Assembly (NCBI GenBank): GCA_037447655.1
Contig: JBBHKE010002640.1
Location: 422,696-486,695, forward strand
Direction of reading: 5' to 3'
DNA: 64,000 nucleotides
Origin: Zygnema cylindricum
Taxonomy: Eukaryota; Streptophyta; Zygnematophyceae; Zygnematales; Zygnemataceae
Shown: piece by piece, positions 19,429 to 30,284 of the stretch
Position numbering within the stretch: position 1 is the stretch's first letter
How the letters are laid out: every line of letters starts with the position of its first letter
Notes under the pieces: generated by a model
Databases searched by the model: none
What the model was told of the DNA's origin: nothing
What the model saw: only the letters and a program-made list of their open reading frames with translations
Program-made: the position numbers and the translations under genes

Positions 19429-20650
19429 GAATGTACCCTCGGAAGCACCATAGACTAAACCAAATCAGCCTTCTTTGATTCCACTCAGAATTCTACAGAA
19501 TAACCAAAACAAGCTGAAACAACTCAACAAGATATTTCCTAGTCCACTTAGTATTCCCACCAAATTTCATATAATAATACCAAACCGAATAATCAGAACA
19601 CTCAGTCAAAGTTGCAGAAAAACAGCCTGCCAGAACTTTGATAAATATGACCAACTTCACAATGAAGCCCCAAGCAAATCAGACACACAATAGGTCTGCA
19701 AATATGCCACAATATTGCCCACACAAGGAGGAACACACATGCAAAATTTCAGATAATTCTGCCAATAAAACTGAGAGTAATTCTCAGATGAAATTCCCAA
19801 AAAGGAGCAGAAACAGTTTTTGTCCAAAAAGTTCCTAAACCTGAAAAATGACTAAGTCCTACAAATATACACTAGAGCTTACTACTGTATGTACGGAGGC
19901 ATACCAGCCGTACGTAATAAATCAACTACCTGTATTAATGTGAGTATATCCGAATACTTCGAGATATGTCAGAATGAATAAATCTACACTAATAATTAAT
20001 GCAAGTAGGACAAAAACATTGTTGTAACTATTTACAAACCTTACGAATTTTGTCAAATGAATCTAGACCGTCCATGATAAATAACATGTGATGGACACCA
20101 TTTCGCGTCCCTCACCAAATTGACCAAACTGACGGCGCTGTTGTCCGTAGCTCCGGTGGAGTCCAATCCATCACATGTTGACCCCCACATTATGTTTCGT
20201 ACGACCAACATACAATGACAGCACAGTCGATATTTCTCTTCCAAAATGACGGCGGACTCCGTCCGCCTTCCACGTATTCTTTCATCACCGAAGATGAACC
20301 TCCACGTGTAAATCCGGTTCCCAAAAATGAAACTGTACTTTTCCATCGGGAAAACCAATCTTGACTTCCTCACGGAGTGACACGTGTATCTGAAGTGTAC
20401 CGCCGTCCATTTCCCTTTACGCAAACCGTACTTTTCGTCTATGTTTATTCTCGTCACTTGAATTCCAATTCCGTACGTTCCAATACACTTAGTACATGGT
20501 ACACAAGCTGCTATGACTGCGATGTGACCAGCGCACCATGGCAGCAGAATATCTTTTTCATACACGCTGCTATGGCTGCGGTGTGATCAGCGCAGCATGG
20601 CAGCATAACAATGTGATATAGAGAGGACTAAAGGTTTCCAAAAACCAACG
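19403..20650 (-). repeat. LTR 7 of the gag-only element
   Basis: On the minus strand it ends GCTATGAACAACA beside the primer site and seems to start CGTTGGTTTTTGG near 20650, about 1,248 bp. It lacks the CCATGG, U3 hairpin and TTTT-linked module of the dominant family. G-box-like CCACGTG near 20286 and GACACGTG near 20380 and several GTAC motifs are present. The right boundary is less certain because the first bases are CG rather than TG. Confidence 0.6.
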
Positions 20651-21174
20651 TTTCGGACAGCCGCAAAGCATGCTGGGATCTCAAAATAGGTTTTTGGTGG
20701 TTTGCGGTCGACGTCACATCGATTGACACGTGGGATAACCATATTGGATTACGGCATCTCCGGGGATTACAGGAACGAATCCAAAAATGACATGTGTCGA
20801 TTTGTTGGCCATGTCCTACAATGGCCGTACAACGAGTACACCGGCACCTATACCTTTCTGTACGACACAGTATTATGATTCGTGCCGTACTTCAAGAGAA
20901 AGAGTTTTAGAGAGAAATAGGACTTGGAAAAATTTGATAGATTGGACCCTCTCTTCCAGAGAGCTTCTGTACAAAAGGTCAAACTTTGACTCTCCATAAC
21001 TTATTGCTCAGAGGAGCAAATTCAAAGATTTTTTTTGCTATAGACTCAAGGGAGTCTTGCCATTATAAAGGTGAAGATGGTCAGAGTTTTTTTTTTCCAG
21101 GGTGGCACTTATTCTTGCTGAAACACAAAGGGGTCAAGGTTATCCTAGAGGCTTAGGGAGGTCTCACAGTTGCA
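20651..21174 (+). repeat. LTR 8, 3' half
   Basis: From GACACGTGGGATAAC (G-box, near 20728) through GTAC motifs and TGTACAAAAGGTCAA to GTCTCACAGTTGCA at 21174, it matches the second half of the dominant LTR. The U3 half with the tRNA-like module is missing. A primer site and short gag follow. Confidence 0.8.
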
Positions 21175-21237
21175 GGTTATGGGCCAACCCTCTAGGGTGC
21201 TCATCTTCAATGGAACTGGCTTCATATATTGGGAAAA
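21175..21237 (+). pseudogene. Gag N-terminal stub
   Basis: The primer site GGTTATGGGCCAACCC and codons for LQVMGQPSRVLIFNGTGFIYWE end abruptly at the next LTR. Only about 20 codons remain. Confidence 0.75.
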
Positions 21238-21752
21238 TTAGAAATTAATGGTTATTTTTATTATTTTCTAGGTCTAAATTTATTATTGAAAAGAAGCCGA
21301 GGTAGTCTGTCTTTAACTCCTCACTTCAGCTCCCACACTTGTCGCGGTCGGAGAAAGTTGAAGAGGGAGATAGAGCAAGGGCTGCCTGTGGTATTTATAG
21401 AGTGATAGGCATGTGTTTTAGTAGATTCACTAAAAAGGTACTTGACAGACCCACGATTTGATCCTGGTACCTACCGTCTGCCAATCTAGCCGGTAACGCT
21501 TAGCTTTATCCTACAAATCTAAGATCAGTGTTGAGACATATAGGGTTTGACAGATATATAAACTATTACGCGTGAACAAACTCATTTAACTAAAACTATA
21601 GACGTCGCGCATCGATACAGTTTTGTAAAGTACGGATTACAGTACAAATACGAAACGGATACCGCGCATTTTGTTTCGACAGCGCAACAAATATCGCGCA
21701 ATGATTTAGGACGGCTATGATTAAGATCTAGTTTTGATCTTTCTGGCACATC
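21238..21752 (+). repeat. LTR 9, 5' half
   Basis: It starts TTAGAAATTAATGG (first base changed from TG), carries the U3 hairpin CTTCAGCT/AGTTGAAG (21325-21360), the antisense module (21432-21510) and part of the palindrome near 21665-21700. It is cut at about 21752, before the promoter and primer site. An ACC-rich stretch follows. Confidence 0.8.
21432..21510 (-). ncRNA. antisense tRNA-like module in LTR 9
   Basis: On the minus strand GGCAGAC, eight bases, CCAGG-ATCAAAT-CGTGG and GTCTGTC form a seven-pair outer stem (one wobble) on a T-arm, followed by TTTTT (AAAAA at 21432-21436 on the plus strand). The outer stem sequence is unlike LTRs 4 and 6 but still pairs. Confidence 0.55.
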
Positions 21753-22625
21753 CACCACCACCGCCACCATAACAACTACCTGAACATCAACCACCATCAC
21801 GAACAGTGACGAGGAATAATAAGAAATAATAATGTAAGGAGAACAGATAGAAGTTGTTTCTCTAGAGACTCCATTATCAAGGACGATAACGGCAGCAGCA
21901 CCACCAGGACTGGTGACAGGGAGTCAGACTAAACGGTCAGAATATGAAAATTGGAACTATAAAGACAAGGTTGTTAAGCTCTTAATTCTCAAAAGTGTAG
22001 TGAAAGGTATCGCCATTTCCTTTATGCAAATGAGATCTTCCTCTCCGATTTGGGTATCTCTTGTAAACAAATATAAGACTAGGTCATTGCAGCAACAACA
22101 GCTAGAACAAAATATTATTTCAGGATAAACTTTCAAAGGAGGAAATATGAATGATTATGGCAATGACTTAGGAGCATTATTTGGAGAACTAGAGATCGCA
22201 GATACCTCATGGTCTAAGAGACAAAGACTAAATATATAGATAATGAAACTAGTGGAAGATTATAAGAATATCATTAATCGGTTGCAAGATCTAGGTGATA
22301 GCAACTGGAATTGGGATGATACAGTGGGGATGATTTTAGTAAAAGAGAGTACCATAGAATTTAGGAGAGGAAGTTTAAGTGTTAAAGCATTGGCTGCAAG
22401 ATCTGATTGGCGAAAGCGTGATGAGGAAAAAGGATAGGATCCCTATCAAAACTTTAGAGGAATAGGACAACGAGGTGGCAGATTTGACCAACAAAGGAGA
22501 GGAGCTCCTCGAGGTGGACAATGTCACTTCTGCAAGAACCGGAACATTATATGGCATATTATGACAAGCTTGCAAAACTCCGACTAAAAGATGGACAAGG
22601 TTCTTCAAGAGATGGAGGAAAAAAA
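21753..22625 (+). pseudogene. Gag of the element hosting the nested insertion
   Basis: A short ACC repeat (21753-21800) precedes YENWNYKDKVVKLLILKSVV, SSPIWVSLVNKYKTRSLQQQQ, FKGGNMNDYGNDL, DSNWNWDDTVGMILVKEST and a Gly/Arg-rich RNA-binding stretch (RGGRFDQQRRGAPRGG). The zinc knuckle begins CHFCKN but loses its His and last Cys. The gene is cut at 22625 by the minus-strand element and resumes at 27724. It is closer to the Gag at 54218 than to that at 33187. No LTR of its own is visible on the left. Confidence 0.8.
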
Positions 22626-22740
22626 TGCAACGCGAGACCTCCATAGGTCCTTAGTAAGGGCAGCTTGCAAGAAGCCTTTAGGATAACCCTGACCCCTTTG
22701 TGTTTCAGCAAGAATATATGCCACCCTGGCAGACAAAAAG

Positions 22741-22894
22741 ATTGGAAGTTAACCAGTAGAAGCACCTTATGTGTTTAGTTCATTGATCAATTTTGTAGCA
22801 CGTAATCCATCATTAGCTAAACAACTTTTTGGTGGCGTTTACACCGGGCAACAGATTAAAAAGAGCAGATATGATGTGCGCCACTAGCTAGTTG
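22741..22894 (+). other. foreign 154 bp block inside LTR 10
   Basis: The block splits a leader sequence that is continuous in other LTRs (GACAAAAA before, TCTGAC after). On the plus strand one frame is open for about 45 codons and reads PYVFSSLINFVARNPS, then KQLFGGVYTGQQIKKSRYDV, ending in a stop. I do not recognise it. It could be a captured exon piece or part of an unknown element. No clear target duplication is seen. Confidence 0.4.
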
Positions 22895-23547
22895 ATCTGA
22901 CAACCTTCACCCCTTTGAAGGCAAGACTCCCCTAAGTCGATAGCAAAAAGAATCTCTAAATTTGCTCCCTTGAGCAATAAGTTGTGGAGGGTCAAAGTTG
23001 ACCTTTTGTACAGAAGCTCTCTTGGAGAGAGGGTCCTATCTACCAAATTTTCCCAAGTCCTATCTCTCTCTAAAACTCTATCTACTGACGTAAGACACCA
23101 ATCATATTTTTGTGGTGTACAGAAAGGTACAGGTGCCGGTGTACTTTCTCTACGGACATTGTACAACATAGACAAAAAGTCGACACATGTCGTATTCGGA
23201 TTTGTTTCCGTAATCTCGGGAGATGCCAAAATCCAATGTCATGGTGCCACGTGTCATCCAATGTGGCGATTACCACAAACCGCCAAAATCCTTATCCGCG
23301 ATCTCAGCATTCATTCTGGCTGTCTGATTAAATGCAGATTTCAATCTTAAGCGTCATATATAAATGCGCGGTATTCGTTTCGCTATCAAAACAAATACGT
23401 CGTACTTGTTTCTTCTCTGTACCTTAATCCGTATTTTATATAACTGAATCTATGTTTCCAGTAAATAGTTACCGTTAAATGAATTAGTCGACGTGGAAAC
23501 ATTTATAGATTTATCAAACCCTATATGACCTTACATTATTTTTAGAC

Positions 23548-23631
23548 TAAACGGCTAAAGCTACCAGCTATCGCCAGTTTGACGGAAGGTAGGTACCAGG
23601 ATCAAATCATGGTTCCGACAACTACTCTTTT
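23548..23631 (+). ncRNA. tRNA-like module in LTR 10
   Basis: GACGGAA (23581-23587) can pair with TTCCGAC (23613-23619) except for one position, around CCAGG-ATCAAAT-CATGG. TTTT follows at 23628-23631. It is the same subfamily as LTR 11, where the T-stem is perfect. Confidence 0.5.
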
Positions 23632-23848
23632 AGTAAATCAACTAATCTACTACCCGTATATCAACTAATCTACTACCCGTAAATCTCTGGATAGCATAAG
23701 CAGCCATGGCTCTAGCTTCCTCTCCAACTTTTAGTGACTGCAACAAGCGTGGGAGTTGAAGAGAGGAGTTAAAGGCAGATTGCCTCGGCTTCTTTTCTAC
23801 ATTTTATTTTAGACCTAGAAAATACTAAAAGAACCATCAATTTCTACA

Positions 23849-26800
23849 CTCCCCTTATTTTCTAGTCACTCTTTAATTTCAGACCACACGTCTCCTTGCA
23901 GAAAATTAGCTTAGGGGAAGGCACAGGTTTGATCATCATATTTGCTACCATCCTGCTATCTGGTCGGTACTCTAAACTGATTATTTTGTTTTCTACTTTC
24001 TTTTAACAAAGCTTAGTCTATTATCCATGTATTTGGCTTTAAAATGATGTTTAGAATTGGCAGAAATAGCTATTGCTACTTGATTATCACAAAAAAAAAA
24101 TTACACACCACTGTTAAGGTGACCAAGCTCACCAAGCAAAGACTTGAACCACATCAATTCTTTTACAGCAGAGCAAGAGGCCAAATACTCATCCTCTATG
24201 GTGGACTGAGCAATAACCTTTTTTTGTTTGCTACTCCAACAACAAGCCCTATCACCCACATAGAATACATATTCAGAAGTACATCTCCTCATCGGAGCAT
24301 CATCATAACTGGCATCACTCTAAGTAGTGATGTCAGTTTTCTCCCCACCTAAATGCAACCATAGATCCCTAGTTCCTATCAAATATCTAAGGACTTTCTT
24401 TGGCGCCAACGAATCCCTCTTAGTGGGAGCATTTAGACTTCTACTCAGCACTCGTACAGGTGCTACTAAATCCAGCAGGGTAGAATTCATAAAATGGATT
24501 AGGCTTCCCACTACTTACATGTAACGGATAGTCTGTATGAACTTCTGTTTTTTATGACTTAAATCCTCGTCTAAGACTCTGACTCCTTCTTCCTCACTCT
24601 CCTCACTTCCTTTCTTTAACTCCATTGGAGTTGTACAACTATTTGCCTTATCCATCTGAATTTTTTCCAAAATGTTCCCTATTGCTTCTTTTTGAGTCAA
24701 TCTTATAATCTTTCTTTCTTGGTCTCTTTCAACTTGAATTCCCAAAATATATCTTGCCTCCCCCATATCCTTCATCTCAAATCTCCTTTTAAAATCAATT
24801 TTCAGTTTATTAATTTTTTCCATTTATTTACTTAAAAAAGCAAATCATCAACATAAATTGTAATAAAAATAACAACTTCCTCATCTTCAAAAACATAGAT
24901 TGACTGATCTGAGCTGATCCGAATATATCTTAGACCGGTAAGAAACTCATCAAGCTTCTTATTCCACTGTCGAAGCACCTGTTTCAAACCATAAAGAGAT
25001 TTAGTAAGCCGGCATACCTTACTCTAATTAGCTGGCATACCTTACTCTCCTCTCCTTCCTCCACAAATCCTTATGGTTGTCGCATGAAGATCTCCTCTCC
25101 CAAATCTCCATGCTAAAGGGTGATTTTGATGTCCATTTGGTGCACCTCTATGTCTTTCGCTCCTGCCAAACTGAGAAGTATGCGGACGGAGGGAAATCTG
25201 ACGACCGCCGCAAAGGTTTCCTCGTAGTCGATTCCTTCTTACTGCGTAAATCCTTTTGCCACTAATCGGGCTTTGTAACGCTCAATGGTGTTATCTGGGT
25301 TCAGTTTTAATTTGAACACCCACTTACAACCGATTGGTTTTCGGTTAGATGGACAATCCACCAACTTCGAAGTATCGGCTGTGATAATTTTGGCCATCTC
25401 CTCATTGATGGTTGTCTTCCACCGGTTCCTTTCTGGACAAGTCCTCGCCTCTCCATAAGTCTGAGGTTCATTTGATGAGATAGTTTTGTTACCTTGTTAT
25501 TAACCTGTAATTATTGCAACCTTTTGGTACTTCTCATTCCTCCCTCAAAATATGTTGTCGGAATAGATGGTTCTCGTGGGTTCTTTTGAACAATCTCGGC
25601 TTCTCCCCTGTCCCTTGATTATGAATCAATTTCCACCACGTCTTTCACTTCGGGTATAGTTGTCACTAGAGTTTATGCAGCCGATTCCTTTTCGGTGTGA
25701 TATGTACATATAAGAATGTCATCTTCTCTAAAACGAAGATAGTTAGGAAGGTCAAAGTCATCGAAATTTTCTGACTCAAATCTGAATTTTACTGACTTTG
25801 TATATTTGAAGGGATCCACATAATTTTCTTCATCCATAACTACTAGATGCTTTACTAAGATTATATCTTCCCTTTTTAGATCATAATTTCTATATCCTTT
25901 AACATCCTCATCATATCCTAATAAGTACCCCGAATTTCCTTTAGGATCTAGCTTCCAATTAGACCGATCTGTATCTAGACTAAACACTTGACACTCGAAA
26001 ACCTTAAAGTGAGATATGTCAGGTTTCCGACCGGTCCATCTCTCATAAGGTGTTTGACCTTTTATAGATGAAGTAACAACTATATTTTTGAGATAATTAG
26101 CACAATTAATTGTTTCTGCTCAAAACCTTTTTCCTATCTTCTTATCCGACAACATACTTCTAGCACTATCAATTAGTGTCCTATTTAATCTTTCAACTAC
26201 CCCATTCTGTTCCACGTTTTCTGGAACTGTCTTTTGGTGTCGGACTGCATCTTCCCTCAAAAAAATCCTCAAACTAGTTAGAAGTATACTCTCCACCATT
26301 GTCACTCCTTACTCTCTTAATTGGATTTTCATAGAGTTTTTCGCTCCATGATTTATATTGTCTAAAACATTCTTAAGCTTTTGACTTGTTTTTCAACAAA
26401 TACACCTTGGAATACCAAGACCAATCATGAGTAATAGTCATCATAAATCTCTTCCTCCTAGGTGATGGCACTCTGGCCGACCCCAAAATATCTGTGTGTA
26501 CTAAAACTATAATCTTTTCTCCCATATAGGTGGCAATTTTTGGGAAGGGTAACCTGTGTGCTTTACCTTAAGCACATCCACTACAATCACTTAGATTCTG
26601 ACTTTCACCGAACTGAATTCTTTCCACCACTCCCATCTTTTCCATCTTTTTTAACTTATCTAGATTCACATGCCCAAGCCTGTTATCCCACAGCATTATA
26701 TCATGAACACCAGCATAATAAAGTTTCTTCTTTTCATTGCTTAAAATCAGCCTAAACATCCCTTGGCTACCTTTTCCAACAGTGAAATAAACTTCCTCCT

Positions 26801-26934
26801 CAAAACTAGCAGTAAAGACTCTTTTACTAATGCTAGTAACAAAACCCTTATCATTTAATACAGACGTAGAGATGAGGATTTTTTCAGTTCTAGAATAAAC
26901 AATACATCGGAGAATGTAACTATGGATGTCTTTC
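23849..26934 (-). pseudogene. copia pol of nested minus-strand element
   Basis: From its 3' end: polypurine tract; RNase H blocks RRCTSEYVFYVGDRACCWSS and KELMWFKSLLGELGHL, with a stop at 24320-24322 replacing the Trp before SDA; reverse transcriptase with YVDD (24844-24855) and KDMGEARYILGIQVERD; RT N-terminus to about 25450; linker with VKHLVVMDEENYVDPFKYTK; integrase pieces VEQNGVVERLNRT (26120-26305) and WDNRLGHVNLDKLKKMEK with SDCSGCA (26568-26759). Gag, protease, primer site and the end of the 5' LTR are deleted. Multiple stops are present. Confidence 0.88.
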
Positions 26935-27723
26935 TATCTCTCTCTAAAAATCTATCTACTAACGTACGGCACCAATCATATTACTGTGGTGTGCAGAAAG
27001 GTACAGGTGTCGGTGTACTTTTTGTACGAACATTGTACTACATGGCCAAAAAGTTGACACATGTCATATCCGGATTTATTTCCGTAATCCCAGGGGATGC
27101 CAAAATCCAATGTCATGGTGCCACGTGTCATCCAATGTGGCGATTACCACAAAACCGCCAAAATCCTTTTCACGATCTCGGCATTCATTTCGGCCGTCGG
27201 ATTAAATGCAGATATCAATCTTTGCCGTCATAAATAAATGTACGGTATTCGTTTCGCTATCAAAACAAATGCGCGGTACTTGTTTTCTTCTCCGTACCTT
27301 AATCCGTATTTTATATAACTGAATCTATGTATCCAGTAAATAGTTACCGTTAAATGAATTAGTCGACGTGGAAACATTTATAGATTTATGAAACCCTATA
27401 TGACCTTACACTATTCTTAGACTAAACGGCTAAAGCTACCAGCTATCGCCAATTTGACGGAAGGTAGGTACCAGGATCAAATCCTGGTTCCGACAAGTAC
27501 TCTTTTAGTAAATCAACTAGTCTACTACCCGTATATCAACTAATCTACTACCCGTAAATCTCTGGATAGCATTGGCAGCCATGGCTCTAGCTTCCTCTCC
27601 AAATTTTAGTGACTGCAACAAGTGTGGGAGTTGAAGAGAGGAGTTAGAGGCAGATTGCCTCGGCTTCTTTTCTACATTTTATTTTAGACCTTGAAAATAC
27701 TAAAAGAACCATCAATTTCTACA
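26935..27723 (-). repeat. LTR 11 (5' LTR of nested element, truncated)
   Basis: On the minus strand it starts TGTAGAAATTGATGG at 27723 and runs to about 26935, lacking the leader, gag start and primer site. It is strongly similar to LTR 10 over the shared part. Next to it at 27724 the host gag resumes with AGAAAAAG; host sequence left of LTR 10 ends GAGGAAAAAA, consistent with an A-rich five-base duplication with one mismatch. Confidence 0.87.
27425..27506 (+). ncRNA. tRNA-like module in LTR 11
   Basis: GACGGAA (27456-27462) and TTCCGAC (27488-27494) form the outer stem with one mismatch, around a perfect T-arm CCAGG-ATCAAAT-CCTGG. TTTT lies at 27503-27506. The upstream A-box-like region is AACGGCTAAAGCTACC. 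Confidence 0.55.
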
Positions 27724-29116
27724 AGAAAAAGTCTTTTGTGACTCTAGTTCATGACGAGGAAAAAGATGAAGTAACTGAACTAGAACCTGTAGTTAGATTT
27801 CTCTCTATCATAATCCTCTTAAGTTTAACCGCAGTAGAGGATATAGAAATACATCAAATGGATATCAAAACCGCTTTCTTACACGAAGAGTTAGAAAAAG
27901 GGGTCTACATAGGGCAACCGGAAGGATTTGTGGAAAGTGGAGAAGAAAGCAAGGTATGCAAACTCGTAAAATCACTTTATAGCCTTAAGGAAGCCCCGCG
28001 ACAATGGAACATAAAATTGGACGAAATTCTGACCGGTTTCGGATACATCAGAATGAGATCACTCTATATATCTATTTGAGGATAAAAATGGAGTGATTTT
28101 TATTGCTATTTATGTTGATGATTTGTTAGTCTAAAGCAAGTCCTTAGATAAGATTAACAAACTCAAACACGATTTGAGAAGTCGGTTTGACATGAAAGAT
28201 CTCGGAGAAGCAAAATACATCTTAGGGATTCAAATAGAGAGGGATAAAGGGAATAGAATTATAAGACTCACTCAGAAGGAAGTTATCAGTAATATGCTAG
28301 AAAAGTTTCAAATGGAGAAAACAAATGAATGTACCACTCCCATGGATCTGAAGAAAGTATCGGAGAGGAGTGAAGAGGGAGGGATTTTGATTTTGAATGA
28401 TGAGATGGATGAGGAAAAAAAGAGGTTTATGGAACGAATTCGTTAACAACAAATTGTAGGCAGTTTAATTTACTTTATGAAGTGTACACGTCCGGACATA
28501 GCTGCACTTGTAGGTGTTCTCAGTTGAAGTCTAAATGAACCCGAAAAAAAAGACTAGGAAGCCACGAAAAAAATGATGAGATATTTGGTGGGAAAGAGGG
28601 AAATATGGTTGCATTTGGGAAGGGAAGCACACTGACATCACCACTAGGAGTGATGCTAGTTATAGAGATGTGCCTTTAAGACAATATATAACTGGATATG
28701 TGTTGCAATTTAGATCTCGTGCATGTTGTTGGAGTAGCAAACACTAAAAAGTAGTTGCTCAATCCACTATCGAGGTACATGGCTTCATGTGCGGCCACCA
28801 AAGAATTAATGTGGGTAAAATTTCTACTCGAAGAACTTGGGTTCATGAAATCTGGGACTCAGAATGTCTTTTGTGATAATCAAGTTGCTATCTCTATCGC
28901 GGCTAATCCAAAACACCATTTCAAAACTAAACACATGGATATAAGACTAAGCTTTGTAAAAGAGAAGGTTGAGAATAAAATATTTAAAATTGGTTCATAA
29001 AAGTGACAAAGAGATGATTGCAGACATGATGACAAAATCAGTGCCTTCCCCTAAGTTGATTTATTACAAAGAAAATTGTGGACTTAAATTAAAAGTTGAT
29101 TAAAAATTAAGGGGAC
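27724..29116 (+). pseudogene. Gag tail fused to RT and RNase H (internal deletion)
   Basis: It begins with the Gag/protease-side block KSFVTLVHDEEKDE, then jumps at about 27790 into reverse transcriptase (VVRFLSIIILLSLTAVEDIE, IHQMDIKTAFLHEELEKGVY, KSLYSLKEAPRQWN). Protease and integrase are thus deleted. YVDD is intact at 28111-28122 but a stop follows. KDLGEAKYILGIQIERD (28190-28260) and RNase H (KELMWVKFLLEELGF, FCDNQVAISIAANPKHH) follow, then the polypurine tract AAATTAAGGGGAC. It continues the gag interrupted at 22625. Confidence 0.87.
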
Positions 29117-29999
29117 TGTTGAAAAAGAAGTAATTAATATTCACTTCATAATTTACACTCTAGAGAGAAGAGAGAGAGAGAGTCACTATGGATGCCCCCA
29201 TAGTAAGAAAGAAATAGGCTGGCAGGAAGACAGACTGAAAGATGAACAAAATGATGTCGTGGACAGGATTTGATCCTGGGACTGCGCCCTACAATATAGA
29301 CGTACGCCTTATCCAATAAGGCGTTAACGAAACGATACAATGTGAATCGATAATTAATTCAAACGTCACTCAACGTCACTTTCACTTAAACAGACCAAAT
29401 TGACGATTAAAACATATAGACAGCGGCGCTCGCGGACGCGAATCTAACCGTGTAAAATATATGATCAGACGGACGTCGTCGCCACCGCCAAACCCAAGGG
29501 AATCTTTAGCGGCTTTCACACATAGCAGCGCGGTATGCCACGTGGCGCCACATATTTGGACGCCGCAAAAGATGGGTGGAGGAACAATGGCTCCCAAGTT
29601 GACAAGTGTCAACCAAAAGGCCATGGTTGTATAAGAAGTACAATCCGCCACTCTACCTTCTTTTACTACACACTCTTTTAATTCGTCTAGGAAACAGTAG
29701 TAGGTAGCTGTGAGTAGGACTTTAGGGACTAAACGTGTTTGAGGCGCCACTCTCCAAGTGACCATTTGTATTTATAGGCCATCTTTGGCCAACCATTACT
29801 TACTGCTCAGGGGAGCAAATTCACTGATTCATTTTGCGTTTGACTCAATGGAGTCTTCTCCTCATCGAAGTGAGGGTGGCTAGGTATTAATGTGCCTGGG
29901 CGCCACCTATTCAATGAGAAAGTGGAAGGGGAAAATATTATCTTAGAGGCTTTACATAGGTTGTTCATTCTGTGGGATAATGGAGACCACAGAATTTCA
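29117..29999 (+). repeat. LTR 12 (3' LTR)
   Basis: TGTTGAAAAAGAAG to CCACAGAATTTCA, 883 bp. It belongs to a subfamily with a shorter U3 and no ACACTTGTTG loop. Antisense tRNA-like module at 29248-29335, CCACGTGGCG near 29538, TATTTATA near 29770, leader hairpins, and a perfect nine-pair hairpin (ATTCTGTGG/CCACAGAAT, 29967-29995) around the gag ATG at 29980. No primer site follows. Confidence 0.9.
29248..29335 (-). ncRNA. antisense tRNA-like module in LTR 12
   Basis: On the minus strand the D-arm-like GCCTTA-TTGGA-TAAGGC and B-box GGATCAAATCC are present, with TTTT beyond the 3' end (AAAA at 29248-29251 on the plus strand). The ATGGATAAGGC type resembles tRNA-Arg genes. The acceptor stem does not pair. 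Confidence 0.48.
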
Positions 30000-30284
30000 G
30001 TTTAAGTATTTATCAAAGTTGACAAGTGTGTCTCTTTTTTAACGAATAAATGGATAAGTCGGCAGTCTTTTCTTGACTTCAAAGGACCTAGGTTCAAATC
30101 TGCGTAAGGCTAACATTTTGGTAAAAAATGTCCTGATTTCAATCTACCACCTTCTAAAATAAGGTGGCAGCCATGGCGTTTCATTGATCCTCTCTCTCTC
30201 TTTAGAGTCTACCTAAAATAGAGAAGTGCACAATTACAATTATAAAACCTAGAAAATGCGTAATAGAAACCATAAATATTTTCA
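30000..30284 (-). repeat. LTR 13, partial, related to LTR 5
   Basis: On the minus strand it starts TGAAAATATTTATGG and matches the first 285 bases of LTR 5, including CCATGG and the tRNA-like B-box with its TTTT (near 30113-30116). It is cut at 30000 by the element ending in LTR 12, which therefore inserted into it or joined it later. Confidence 0.75.

Larger units (their letters stand above)
22626..23848 (-). repeat. LTR 10 (3' LTR of nested element)
   Basis: On the minus strand it starts TGTAGAAATTGATGG and ends GTCTCGCGTTGCA. It carries the tRNA-like module (23548-23631), the palindrome, G-box CCACGTG (23249), and a GTAC cluster. A block of about 154 bp at 22741-22894 interrupts the leader. 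Apart from that it closely resembles LTR 11. Confidence 0.88.

Noticed and set aside
20053-20565. A 170-codon minus-strand frame inside LTR 7
   Set aside because: It lies wholly within an LTR with promoter-type sequence words and shows no known protein blocks.
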